A stretch of 61,527 bases of DNA from JAHIZC01 sp043813305 (GTDB lineage: Bacteria > Omnitrophota > Gorgyraeia > Gygaellales > Profunditerraquicolaceae), in NCBI GenBank assembly GCA_043813305.1, contig JBDRLC010000009.1, positions 1 through 61,527 on the forward strand, given 5' to 3'. The notes under the pieces were generated by a model. It made no database searches, was not told the origin of the DNA, and was given only the letters and a program-made list of their open reading frames with translations. The position numbers were made by a program, and so were the translations under genes. Shown in pieces: positions 52,264-60,361 of this stretch. Position 1 is the stretch's first letter, and each line of letters opens with the position of its first letter.

Positions 52264-54114
52264 TTATGAAACAGTAACTGCTTGGAATTTACAGGCCTCT
52301 TTACAGATACCGCACTTCCGGCACTTCTGATCAACTATTGAGAATATCTTTCCTTCTTGAATCACTGCTGCGTGCGGACAGGCTTTTAAACAGAAGCCGC
52401 AGCTTTTACATTTCTTTTTATTAACCGAGTAATGTATTAATTCACGACACACGCCGGCAGGGCACTTTTTTTGTTTTATATGTGCCTGATATTCCGGTTT
52501 AAAATATTTAATCGTCGATAATACCGGGTTAGGAGCTGTTTTGCCCAAGGCGCATAATGAAGCTATGGCTGTAGTTTGGGCGATATCTTCTAAAACAACA
52601 AGCCCCTCCTCTGTGCCTCTACCTTCGGTAATATCATTAATTATTTCTAACATCCTGCTTAGACCGATCCTACAGGGAACACATTTACCGCAGGATTCAT
52701 CGATCAGGAATTTTAAGAAATATTTAGCCACATCAACCATGCAGGTAGCCTGATCCATTACTACCATACCACCTGAACCAACCATCGAGCCGGCTTTGGT
52801 TAATGCTTCGAAATCTACCGGCAAATCAAAGAGTTTTTCAGGAAGACATCCTCCGGAGGGACCTCCGGTCTGCACAGCTTTTATCTTCTTACCATTAATT
52901 GCTCCACCGCCTATATCATAAATAATCTTACGCAGCTTCATTCCCATAGGAACCTCCACAAGACCCGTATTTCTGATCTGTCCTGTGAGGGCAAAGATCT
53001 TTGTTCCCTTACTCTCCTTTGTTCCTTTGGCTGCAAACCGCAAAGCACCTTTATTAATAATCGAAGGAACATTTGCCCAAGTTTCTACGTTATTCAAGTT
53101 TGTCGGTAACTCCGCAAAACCTTTATCCGTAGTATGGATATCTTTTGCACGCGGCTCACCAACCTTTCCTTCTAATGAGGCCATTAAAGCAGACGACTCT
53201 CCGCAGACAAACGCACCGCCCCCTCTGGCTATCTTTATATCAAAGGAAAATTTAGTTCCAAGAACATTCTTACCCAGAAGCCCTAGTTCCTCTGCCTGCC
53301 TGATCGCTATTTTGGCATGCTCTACGGCTAGAGGGTATTCATTTCTTACATAAATATACCCGTGCTCTGCCCCGATGGCATATGCTCCGATGAGCATCCC
53401 TTCAATAACTACATGAGGATTACCCTCTAAAACACTTCTGTCCATATATGCGCCCGGATCACCCTCATCAGCATTACAGATTACATACTTAGGTCTGCCT
53501 TCTGCCCTGCGGCAGGACTCCCACTTCCTTCCTGTGGGGAAACCTCCGCCGCCGCGCCCCCTCAAGCCGGATTTTTTTATTTCTTCAATAACCGCCTCCG
53601 GTTTCATAAAAGTCATTGTTTTAATCAAAGCAAGATATCCGCCGCTGGCGATATAATCATTGATGTCACAAGGGTCAACTAATTTATTTTGGCCAAGAAC
53701 CGCGCGATCCTGGCTTTTATAAAAAGGAATATCTTTTTCGCAAACAAACTTTTTCCCTGAAATCGGAACAGCATAAAGTAATCCCTCTATGACTTTATTC
53801 TTTTTAAGAGTATCTGAAACTATCTTTGGAATGTCTTCCGGCTTTATGCGGCAATAAAAAATATTACCAGGCTCAATAACCATGAGCGGCTCTTGTTCAC
53901 AGAAACCATGACAACCTGTAACGCGTAACCTTACTTTATCTTTAAGTTTTTGTTTACCTAGCTCTCTTTCCAATGCTTCGACTACCCCCAAAGAATTACA
54001 AGCCTGCCCGCAGGTACCCGAAGATATAATAATCGTCTTTGCTTTATTGCCGCCCTTGGAACTTCTTTGCTTTTGGAAAGCTTTAAATTGTGCAATAGAT
54101 TTTAACTTGCTCAT
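52264..54114 (-). CDS. NuoF-like NADH-oxidising flavoprotein with extra ferredoxin domains
   Basis: A 616-residue diaphorase subunit. An N-terminal thioredoxin-like 2Fe-2S domain (SGTCGQAC, TGCHGFCEQEP), the FMN/NADH-binding GLRGRGGGGFPTGRKW and CNADEGDPGAYMDR, and the 4Fe-4S motif ESCGKCVPCRIG. The C-terminus adds two 4Fe-4S ferredoxin motifs (CKSCGFCLKACPHA, CRKCGICKEACKF), as in HndC-like hydrogenase and formate dehydrogenase diaphorases. Here the partner is a GltB-type enzyme. It overlaps the NuoE-like gene by 4 bp. Confidence 0.93.
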   Translation of the reverse strand: MSKLKSIAQFKAFQKQRSSKGGNKAKTIIISSGTCGQACNSLGVVEALERELGKQKLKDKVRLRVTGCHGFCEQEPLMVIEPGNIFYCRIKPEDIPKIVSDTLKKNKVIEGLLYAVPISGKKFVCEKDIPFYKSQDRAVLGQNKLVDPCDINDYIASGGYLALIKTMTFMKPEAVIEEIKKSGLRGRGGGGFPTGRKWESCRRAEGRPKYVICNADEGDPGAYMDRSVLEGNPHVVIEGMLIGAYAIGAEHGYIYVRNEYPLAVEHAKIAIRQAEELGLLGKNVLGTKFSFDIKIARGGGAFVCGESSALMASLEGKVGEPRAKDIHTTDKGFAELPTNLNNVETWANVPSIINKGALRFAAKGTKESKGTKIFALTGQIRNTGLVEVPMGMKLRKIIYDIGGGAINGKKIKAVQTGGPSGGCLPEKLFDLPVDFEALTKAGSMVGSGGMVVMDQATCMVDVAKYFLKFLIDESCGKCVPCRIGLSRMLEIINDITEGRGTEEGLVVLEDIAQTTAIASLCALGKTAPNPVLSTIKYFKPEYQAHIKQKKCPAGVCRELIHYSVNKKKCKSCGFCLKACPHAAVIQEGKIFSIVDQKCRKCGICKEACKFQAVTVS

Positions 54115-54599
54115 TTTTTCTTCTTTTGTTCTTTATTCTTATTACGCACACCTTGAATAAGAGTACGTAATTTCCCTGTAGTCATGTGGTCGTAATACTT
54201 ACCGTTTAAAACTACTACCGGCCCCAGAGCACACGCACCCAAACAATTGACTGTCTCAACCGTAAACATTCCATCTTCTGTAGTCTCTCCGGCATTGATA
54301 TTGAGCTGGCCTAAAACCTCATCTAAGAACCTGGGTGCCCCTCTTACATGGCAAGCTGTTCCTAAGCAGACGGTTAAGAGGTGTTTTCCGCGCGGCTTGA
54401 GAGTAAAGGCTTTGTAGAAATTAGCTACCCTGAATACTTCAATTAAGGGAACCTTTAATTCCTGGGAGATCGCTCTTAGTATCTCTTCGGGGAGATAATT
54501 GCAGATCTTCTGAACATCCTGCAGAACTTCAATTAATTCCTGAGGGGATCTTTCTCTATTCTTTAATATCTTTTTTAATCTGCTTGTTGCTACTGCCAT
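54111..54599 (-). CDS. NuoE-like 2Fe-2S subunit
   Basis: A 162-residue thioredoxin-like ferredoxin with the NuoE cysteine set: VCLGTACHVRGAP (near 77-89) and NCLGACALGPVVVLNGKYY (near 118-136). The N-terminal helical part (LIEVLQDVQKICNYLPEEIL) is typical. It completes the three-subunit diaphorase and is first in the operon. Its leader contains a promoter-like sequence followed by an intrinsic terminator. Confidence 0.94.
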   Translation of the reverse strand: MAVATSRLKKILKNRERSPQELIEVLQDVQKICNYLPEEILRAISQELKVPLIEVFRVANFYKAFTLKPRGKHLLTVCLGTACHVRGAPRFLDEVLGQLNINAGETTEDGMFTVETVNCLGACALGPVVVLNGKYYDHMTTGKLRTLIQGVRNKNKEQKKKK

Positions 54600-54669
54600 G
54601 GTAATCTTAACTTTTGCCTATTATCTGTGGATTTTACGCCTATTTTTTAGGCAGGCCTGAAAACAAAAA

Positions 54670-54698
54670 ACGCCCATCAATAAATTTTGATGGACGTC
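54670..54698 (-). terminator. Intrinsic terminator or attenuator upstream of the NuoE-like gene
   Basis: On the minus strand CCATCAA-AATTTA-TTGATGG is extended by GACGT/GCG pairing and followed by TTTTTT. It lies about 155 bases after the DUF192 stop and 70 bases before the nuoE-like ATG. It may end the DUF192 transcript, or control read-through from the promoter at 54724-54751. Confidence 0.8.
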
Positions 54699-54723
54699 TT
54701 TGTCCAATTCTAAATTCCATAAA

Positions 54724-54751
54724 AGAATAACACAAAAATCCTCATTGTCAA
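54724..54751 (-). promoter_or_regulatory. Promoter-like sequence just upstream of the leader terminator
   Basis: On the minus strand TTGACA (54746-54751), 16 bp, TATTCT (54724-54729). If used, transcription starts about 20 bases before the terminator hairpin, which would place the NuoE-like operon under attenuation. Downstream of the hairpin are GCCTA/TAGGC words that could form alternative pairings. Confidence 0.5.
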
Positions 54752-54761
54752 GCCCTTTTCT

Positions 54762-54848
54762 AGTGCCGTCCTCAAACTTGTTCGAGTGCCTGGCACAGAG
54801 TTGTCCGGAATCCTGCCTGCCTACCGACAGGTAAGCCGGTAGGCAGGG
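54762..54848. repeat. Degenerate repeat word plus CCTGCCTGCC palindrome
   Basis: Positions 54762-54784 (AGTGCCGTCCTCAAACTTG and onward) match 55261-55283 at about 20 of 23 bases. A GTGCC-T-GGCAC palindrome follows at 54786. Next is CTGCCTACC...GGTAGGCAG (54812-54848), a member of the CCTGCCTGCCGGCAGGCAGG palindrome family. The spacer holds no gene. Confidence 0.65.
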
Positions 54849-54854
54849 GTGCCT

Positions 54855-55307
54855 CTAATTAAAACTGACTTGATCGCCTATTTTAATCTCTTGTGTATCA
54901 ACAAATCCAGAGTTAACCTCTAAAACATATTTGGCCTTTTCTTTAGGTATCATCGTATTACATACCTCTTTACAAGGTTCAACATCAGTCTTTATATAAA
55001 CTGTTCTTTTATCTTCAGAAATCCAAATAATATCCAAAGGAAACTTCATGTTCTTCATCCAAAAACTATGGATATCTTCGTTGTCAAAAATAAAAAGCAT
55101 GCCTTGGTCACTCGATAGAGACTCTTTAAACATAAGGCCTTTTCTTCTGCTTAAGTCATTATCTGCAACTTCGGCCTGAATACAAACATCTTTAAAACAA
55201 GCCTCTTTTATCACCTCACCAGCAAAGCTGCTTGAAAAAATAAAAAATATCGCAAGAAACAGTACCGTCCTCAAAGCTGTTCGCAAAGGTGTCCCCTTTG
55301 AATACAT
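54855..55307 (-). CDS. DUF192 family exported protein
   Basis: A 150-residue protein with a signal peptide (hydrophobic core LFLAIFFIFSSSFAG, about 16-30) and a DUF192 domain: SRRKGLMFKESL, GMLFIFDNEDIHSFWMKNMKFPLDIIWI, then YVLEVNSGFVDTQEIKIGDQV. The family role is unknown. The basic n-region (KGTPLRTALRT) is encoded by a repeat also found at 54762, so the signal peptide start appears to be captured repeat sequence. No ribosome binding site is visible; a later start would lose the n-region. Confidence 0.82.
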   Translation of the reverse strand: MYSKGTPLRTALRTVLFLAIFFIFSSSFAGEVIKEACFKDVCIQAEVADNDLSRRKGLMFKESLSSDQGMLFIFDNEDIHSFWMKNMKFPLDIIWISEDKRTVYIKTDVEPCKEVCNTMIPKEKAKYVLEVNSGFVDTQEIKIGDQVSFN

Positions 55308-55315
55308 AATCCATA

Positions 55316-56284
55316 CTAAACGGCTTCCATGGTAGATGGCGGCTTCTGGGCTATATTATAGGTGACACTCACCACCCCGGGAACTTCTTTAGTCAACCTT
55401 CCTGCCAACTTCTCTAAAGTCTCAAAAGGCAGCCTGGTTGGCTTAGCAGTTCTTGCATCAACGCTATCCCAACACCTGATCTCAATCTGCAATCCGAAAT
55501 CCCTCTTCCCATCTCTAATACCTGTAACCCTATCTTGATGTAAAATCGCCATATATTGAAAAACATCAGCGCAAGCGAGCTCCTCTTCTGTAATAGTAGT
55601 GGCGAGCCTTATGATTTTAATCTTATCCGGGGTGGCCTCTCCAATCACCCTGGCTGATAGAGCCGGGCCGGGAAAGGGCATGCGCTCGTATATAGATGCA
55701 GGTAACCCTAAGGCTCCGGCAACTTTTCTTACCCCGTCTTTTCTTATCTGCACCAGCGGCTCGATAATTTTATATCCAAATGCCTCCTGCGGATTAATCC
55801 CCAGCTGCTCAAAAACATTATGCTGCCTTTTTATCCCGGCAACAGTCTCATCCACATCAGTTAAAATCGTCCCCTGCAAAAGATACTTTGCGCCGCTCTC
55901 TTTTACTAGTCTTCCAAAAACTTTCTTATAAAAAGTCTGTGTAATCGCTTCTCTTTTTTCTTCCGGGTCGGTTATACCTTTCAACGCCTCAAAAAATTCA
56001 TCTTTAGCATCTACTATCTCTACGTGAACGCCCATTTGCTTAAAGATCGAAGCAATCATCTGCGGTTCACCTTCGCGCATCAATCCGTTTTCTATGAAAT
56101 ATGTCTTCAATCTACTACTCAAGGCTTTATGGCCTAACATCGTAACGGCTGAAGAATCAACGCCGCCTGATAAGGCATTTATTGCTATCCCATCTTTGAC
56201 AGAAGAAGAAATTTCTCTTACTTGTTGATCGATAAATTGCTGAGCATCTAAATTCTCTGTTTTAATCTCTTTTGCCGTCATCAC
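55316..56284 (-). CDS. GuaA-type ATP pyrophosphatase subunit (GMP synthase-like), divergent
   Basis: A 322-residue protein matching the GMP synthase ATP-pyrophosphatase and dimerisation domains, without the glutaminase domain, as in archaeal GuaAb. SGGVDSSAVT (near 39-48) is the PP-loop; FPGPALSARVIGEATPDK is the XMP-domain entrance. Departures: TILTDVDETV for the usual TIYPDVIES, and the C-terminus KPPSTMEAV for KPP(A/G)TIEWE, a region near the nucleotide site. It lies inside the nitrogen cluster between the ANTAR gene and DUF192. GMP synthesis is likely, but another amidation target is possible. Confidence 0.75.
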   Translation of the reverse strand: MMTAKEIKTENLDAQQFIDQQVREISSSVKDGIAINALSGGVDSSAVTMLGHKALSSRLKTYFIENGLMREGEPQMIASIFKQMGVHVEIVDAKDEFFEALKGITDPEEKREAITQTFYKKVFGRLVKESGAKYLLQGTILTDVDETVAGIKRQHNVFEQLGINPQEAFGYKIIEPLVQIRKDGVRKVAGALGLPASIYERMPFPGPALSARVIGEATPDKIKIIRLATTITEEELACADVFQYMAILHQDRVTGIRDGKRDFGLQIEIRCWDSVDARTAKPTRLPFETLEKLAGRLTKEVPGVVSVTYNIAQKPPSTMEAV

Positions 56285-56290
56285 TTCCTC

Positions 56291-57016
56291 CTAGGTTTTT
56301 TTACTCTTGATATCTTTGGTGAGGATTATCGCTTCGGCGATTTCGCGCATGGATTTACGGCTATCCATGCTTTGTCTCTGAATCAATCTGTATGCCTCGG
56401 AAGGCAGGATATTTGTTTCCTGCGAGAGGATATCCTTTGCCCGCTCGATGAGTTTACGGGTAGTCAATGCTTCTTCAGCGCTACGTGCGCGCAAATCTAA
56501 CTCTGCGTTTTCAATCGCTATCGCTGCCTGATTAGCCAAAGCAGCAAGTAAATCTAACTCAAGTTTACTGAACTTATGTTTCTTGGAAGTATAGCAGTTA
56601 AGCACTCCAATTACTTTGCCCTTTACTGCCAAGGGTACGCTGGCTAAAGAACAGAGGCCGTCTTTTTTGGCAATATCACGGTTTAGGTAACGTGCGTCCT
56701 CTTTGACATTTAAAACAGTTACGGGTTTATTATTCAAAGCTACATCACCAGCAATACCATCGCCCAATTTTATATTCGGTTTCTTATTGTACTCTTCTGA
56801 AATAGACTGAGTCGCCTTAACCACTAACTCTTTTCTATCCGGATCAAGCAGCATCAGCGATGAGACCTTAGAATTCATGATCTCGGCAGTAACATTCACC
56901 ACCAAGCGCAATAGCTCCTCAAGGTATAAACCTGAGGTAATCAGATTAGCGACCTTGGAAAGCGCCTCTATCTGTTTTAAATAAATTTGATAACGTTGTT
57001 TTTTGGGCCTGGACAT
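56291..57016 (-). CDS. GAF-ANTAR transcription antitermination regulator
   Basis: A 241-residue protein with a GAF sensor (about 30-175; GDGIAGDVALNNKPVTVLNV, LASVPLAVKGKVIGVLN) and a C-terminal ANTAR RNA-binding domain (about 185-232; RKLIERAKDILSQ, EAYRLIQRQSMDSRKSMREIAEAII). ANTAR proteins act by binding paired hairpins in leaders and blocking terminators. It starts one base after glnA stops, so it is very likely a nitrogen regulator, perhaps of this cluster. A target hairpin pair was not identified. Confidence 0.9.
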   Translation of the reverse strand: MSRPKKQRYQIYLKQIEALSKVANLITSGLYLEELLRLVVNVTAEIMNSKVSSLMLLDPDRKELVVKATQSISEEYNKKPNIKLGDGIAGDVALNNKPVTVLNVKEDARYLNRDIAKKDGLCSLASVPLAVKGKVIGVLNCYTSKKHKFSKLELDLLAALANQAAIAIENAELDLRARSAEEALTTRKLIERAKDILSQETNILPSEAYRLIQRQSMDSRKSMREIAEAIILTKDIKSKKT

Positions 57017-57017
57017 C

Positions 57018-58355
57018 TTAAAGTATCGGCAGATATTTATCTATTTCGTATTTCGTAACCTGGGCCTTGTATTCATCCCACTCCAATTTTTTATTGAGGA
57101 TAAAATACTGGAAGAGCTTTTCTCCGAATGCTTTCTTTAGAAGTTCTGATTTTTCGCTTACTTTTATCGCTTCTAATAGGTCTTCCGGGAGAGAATTGAT
57201 TTTTGCACGCGCTCTCTCCTCTTCTGTCATATGATAGATATTGTCATTTGCCGGTTCAGACAGAACGTATTTCTTCTCAATGCCCTCTAGGCCTGCGGCG
57301 AGCATTGCAGAAAATGCAAGATACGGATTACAGGCAGGGTCAGGCACACGGTACTCGATTCGCGTGGATGTTTCTTTACCCGGCTTATACATCGGCACCC
57401 TGATCAGGGCTGAGCGATTCATCTGAGCCCAACAAATATATACCGGCGCCTCGTAACCGGGAACCAGGCGCTTATAAGAATTAACCCACTGATTTGTCAC
57501 AGAAGTTATCTCAGGGGCATGCTTTAATAATCCGGCAATAAAGTATCTGGCAATTTTTGAGAGATGATACTGGCCTTTCTTCTCAAAAAATGCATTATTT
57601 TTTTCTTTGAATAATGATTGATGCGTATGCATGCCTGAGCCGTTTATGCCAAAGATCGGTTTAGGCATAAAGGAAGCATGCAAACCTTTAAGTTGGGCAA
57701 TTTCTTTCACTACCAGCCTATAAGTCATCACATTATCCGCCATTGAGAGTGCTTCTGCATAGCGCAGATCAATCTCATGCTGGCTGGAAGCTACTTCATG
57801 ATGGCTGTACTCTACGATCACACCCAACCCTTCCAAGGCGGTTACAGTCTCATTCCTGACATTCTGCGCAATATCTATGGGTGTAAGATCAAAATATCCG
57901 CCTCTGTCTAATACGATTGTATTCTTAGGGTTGTTAAAATAAAAATACTCTAGTTCCGGGCCGACATAATACGTAAATCCCATCTTTTTTGCGCGTGCTA
58001 AATTCTTCTTTAAAACATAGCGCGGGTCTGCTTCAAACGGTACACCCTTAGTCGTATAGATATCGCAGAACATCCTTGCCACGGGATGCTCTTTTGACTC
58101 CCAGGGTAAGATTGCAAATGTGCTCGGATCCGGCTGAGCAACCATATCCGATTCTTCGATCCGGGCAAACCCTTCAATTGATGAACCGTCAAAACCCATC
58201 CCATCTCCTAAGGCACGGGGTAATTCATCAACGGTGATAGTGAAACCTTTAAGGAATCCCAATACATCAGTAAACCATAACCTGATGTACCTGACCTTAT
58301 ACTGTTTAACTAATTTCATCACATCTGACTTTGTTTTACATTTTACTTTAGTCAT
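57018..58355 (-). CDS. glnA: Glutamine synthetase, type I
   Basis: A 445-residue GS-I. GDGMGFDGSSIEGF (50-63), GPELEYFYF, the GSGMHTHQSLFK loop, and RVPMYKPGKETSTRIEYRVPDP are intact. Length and the lack of the NLYDLP adenylylation site (the region reads NIYHMT) fit the GSI-alpha class, which is feedback regulated and not adenylylated. A GGAGGG site precedes the ATG, directly after palindromic element F. Confidence 0.96.
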   Translation of the reverse strand: MTKVKCKTKSDVMKLVKQYKVRYIRLWFTDVLGFLKGFTITVDELPRALGDGMGFDGSSIEGFARIEESDMVAQPDPSTFAILPWESKEHPVARMFCDIYTTKGVPFEADPRYVLKKNLARAKKMGFTYYVGPELEYFYFNNPKNTIVLDRGGYFDLTPIDIAQNVRNETVTALEGLGVIVEYSHHEVASSQHEIDLRYAEALSMADNVMTYRLVVKEIAQLKGLHASFMPKPIFGINGSGMHTHQSLFKEKNNAFFEKKGQYHLSKIARYFIAGLLKHAPEITSVTNQWVNSYKRLVPGYEAPVYICWAQMNRSALIRVPMYKPGKETSTRIEYRVPDPACNPYLAFSAMLAAGLEGIEKKYVLSEPANDNIYHMTEEERARAKINSLPEDLLEAIKVSEKSELLKKAFGEKLFQYFILNKKLEWDEYKAQVTKYEIDKYLPIL

Positions 58356-58372
58356 TATTACCCTCCGAATTC

Positions 58373-58550
58373 AATGAGCACATGACTTATAGGGCGATAA
58401 TTTTAATTTATTCCGATATAAGTCATCTGTGCGAATTGACCCCGCCCTTTTGGCAGAATTCAAATACCAATTTTCTTTTCGCCAAAAGAGCTGGGTAAAT
58501 TCAGCCAGCAGACTTACGTTCACTTTGTTCCGTAAGTCTGGGCTTTATTT
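58373..58550. repeat. Composite palindromic element, copy F (different central repeat)
   Basis: AATGAGCA (58373-58380) to TGCGAATT (58430-58437), with ATGACTTAT/ATAAGTCAT arms. Centre: ACCCCGCCCTTTTGGC (58439-58454) pairs with GCCAAAAGAGCTGGGT (58481-58496), a sequence unrelated to the ACCCCCACACC centre of copies A to C but in the same place and still self-complementary. The other hairpin runs from AAATTCAGC (58497) to GCTTTATTT (58550), with CAGACTTACG/CGTAAGTCTG arms. It supplies the last codons of the aminotransferase gene. Confidence 0.8.
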
Positions 58551-59692
58551 AAAAATTTTTCAATTCTCTTAAATGCTTCCTTTAGATTATCAAAACTAGA
58601 AGCATAGGATATCCTAATATAATCGTCAAACTCTCCTCCGAATGCAGTGCCCGGAACAACCGCTATGTTCTCTCTCCTAAGCAACTTCTCTGCAAAATCC
58701 AGAGAACTAAGCCCTGTCTTTTTCAAAGATGGGAATACGTAGAAAGCCCCTTCGGGCTTAACGCACTCCAAACCCAGATGCTCTAATCTATCCAGGACAA
58801 ACTCACGGCGCCTTTTGTATTCCCGCTTCATCTCCTCTACTGATCTCTTACCTGTATGCAGTGCTTCGCTTGCTGCCATCTGAGAAGTTATCGGAACACA
58901 CATAATCGTGTATTGATGTATCTTTGTCATTGCCTGGATTATCTCTTGCGGTCCGCAGGCAAAACCTACCCGCCAACCGGTCATCGCATAGCTTTTAGAG
59001 AATCCATCCAAGTAAAGAGTATTATTCTTTGCCCCGCTCAAAGTTGCAAAGGGGGTATGCGCAAAATCATAAGTCAGCTCTCCGTAAATTTCATCGGTGA
59101 TACAAAGAACTTTATGTTTTAAAAGAACTTTATTAATCTCTCCTAACTCCTTCTTAGTGTAAGAGACTCCCGTGGGATTTACCGGATAATTTAAAATTAA
59201 AGCCTTGGTCTTCTGATCAATATTTTTCTCTAGAGCCCTAGGAGTAAGCTTGAAATCCTCACCCTTAGTATTGATATAGACAGGTATGCCGCCTGCCAGC
59301 TCTGTCACCGGGCCATAAGATACATAACCCGGCTGAGGAATTAAAACTTTATCCCCCGGATTAATCATTGCGCGCAAAGCCAGATCCACTGCTTCACTCA
59401 CACCCACGGTGATCAGAATCTCATCTTCAGGCGAGTAATCTAAGCCGTGCCTATTTTTCAAGTGTCCTGCAATGCTTAATCTTAACTTATACAACCCCTT
59501 ATTTGAAGTGTAAGAGGTAAACCCCTGTTCTAAGGAATATATCCCCGCCTCACGTATATGCCAGGGAGTGGTGAAATCAGGCTCACCAACCCCTAAAGAG
59601 ATTACCTCTTTCATCCCGAGAACCAGATCAAAGAACTTGCGGATTCCGGAAGGCTGCATCTGTTGTACTTTTTTAGATATTATGTTTTTCAT
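58520..59692 (-). CDS. Class I/II aminotransferase (aspartate aminotransferase-like)
   Basis: A 390-residue fold-type I PLP enzyme. SLGVGEPDFTTP near the N-terminus, NYPVNPTGV, ITDEIYGEL and the PLP-lysine in DGFSKSYAMTGWRVG are diagnostic of the aspartate/aromatic/PatA group; the exact amino donor is not determined. ATG 59692 begins at the conserved KKVQQMQPSGIRKFFDL; TTG 59713 lies at the edge of a palindrome. The C-terminal tail (NKAQTYGTK) is encoded by element F. It follows an Lrp-type gene, a common pairing. Confidence 0.87.
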   Translation of the reverse strand: MKNIISKKVQQMQPSGIRKFFDLVLGMKEVISLGVGEPDFTTPWHIREAGIYSLEQGFTSYTSNKGLYKLRLSIAGHLKNRHGLDYSPEDEILITVGVSEAVDLALRAMINPGDKVLIPQPGYVSYGPVTELAGGIPVYINTKGEDFKLTPRALEKNIDQKTKALILNYPVNPTGVSYTKKELGEINKVLLKHKVLCITDEIYGELTYDFAHTPFATLSGAKNNTLYLDGFSKSYAMTGWRVGFACGPQEIIQAMTKIHQYTIMCVPITSQMAASEALHTGKRSVEEMKREYKRRREFVLDRLEHLGLECVKPEGAFYVFPSLKKTGLSSLDFAEKLLRRENIAVVPGTAFGGEFDDYIRISYASSFDNLKEAFKRIEKFLNKAQTYGTK

Positions 59693-59702
59693 CTTTGGAA
59701 AC

Positions 59703-59787
59703 GTAAAACTCAAAGCATAAAGTATAAAGTTAAAATTTAAAGTTTTACACTTTAGTTTTACACTTTACGCCTTACACTTTACGCTTA
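59703..59787. repeat. Word-repeat palindrome of TTTACACTTTA type
   Basis: The left arm from 59707 (CAAAGCATAAAGTATAAAGT and onward) pairs with the right arm to 59787, built from repeated TTTACACTTTACGCC words. It fills the Lrp-aminotransferase spacer and includes the Lrp stop codon. Confidence 0.72.
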
Positions 59788-60270
59788 ATATGATATTGCA
59801 ATCCTCTTCTTCTCTTCCTTGTGTTTTAAAATCACTCCGTCTTCTTTATATTTCTTTAATAAAAAGTGCGTTACCGTTCCGCGGATGTTCTCAAGACAGG
59901 ATAATTTCTCAGCTACGAAGTTAGAAACTGCATGAATATTCTTTCCCTCTACCACCACCAAAAGATCATAGGTACCGGAGATCAAATAACAGCTGGAGAC
60001 TTCCGGAAACGAATATATCCTCTCAGCGATCTTATCAAAACCCACGTCTTTCTGAGGTATAACCGTAACCTCGATCAAAACCCGCACTCCGACATCGCCA
60101 TTCTTAATCAAGTCTTTATTAATCATCGTCTTATACTTCAAGATCACGCCCTCTTTTTCAAGTTTCTTGATCGCCTCCTTGATCTTAGCGGGTTTTCTCT
60201 TTAACATCTTAGCTATGTCTTCCGGCGTTGCGCGTGCATCCTTCTCCAAAATCTCTAATATCTCATCCAT
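59785..60270 (-). CDS. Lrp/AsnC family transcriptional regulator
   Basis: A 161-residue protein with an N-terminal winged helix (about 1-50; EILEKDARATPEDIAKMLKR, IKEAIKKLEKEGVI) and a C-terminal RAM/effector domain (about 62-140; GTYDLLVVVEGKNIHAVSNFVAEKL) with the GTYD motif. Such regulators sense amino acids. It lies directly upstream of the aminotransferase gene, its likely target. Confidence 0.92.
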   Translation of the reverse strand: MDEILEILEKDARATPEDIAKMLKRKPAKIKEAIKKLEKEGVILKYKTMINKDLIKNGDVGVRVLIEVTVIPQKDVGFDKIAERIYSFPEVSSCYLISGTYDLLVVVEGKNIHAVSNFVAEKLSCLENIRGTVTHFLLKKYKEDGVILKHKEEKKRIAISY

Positions 60271-60294
60271 CTGCCTCGCTCCTTTCGTCGCTCG

Positions 60295-60361
60295 GAGAGT
60301 ACAGATTACAGTTTACAGAAAAAGATTTTTCTGTTCTCTGTACTCTGTTATCTGTTATCTC
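60295..60361. repeat. Word-repeat palindrome of AACAGATAACAG type
   Basis: The left arm GAGAGTACAGATTACAGTTT and onward (60295-60323) pairs with the right arm (60326-60361) rich in CTGTTATCTGTTATCTC words. It fills the nadE-Lrp spacer and donates the final codons and stop (TAA, 60348) of nadE. Confidence 0.72.

Noticed and set aside
54670..54698. ANTAR-binding hairpin pair in the NuoE leader
   Set aside because: The hexaloop lacks the expected G at position 4 and no upstream partner hairpin was found; kept only as a terminator.
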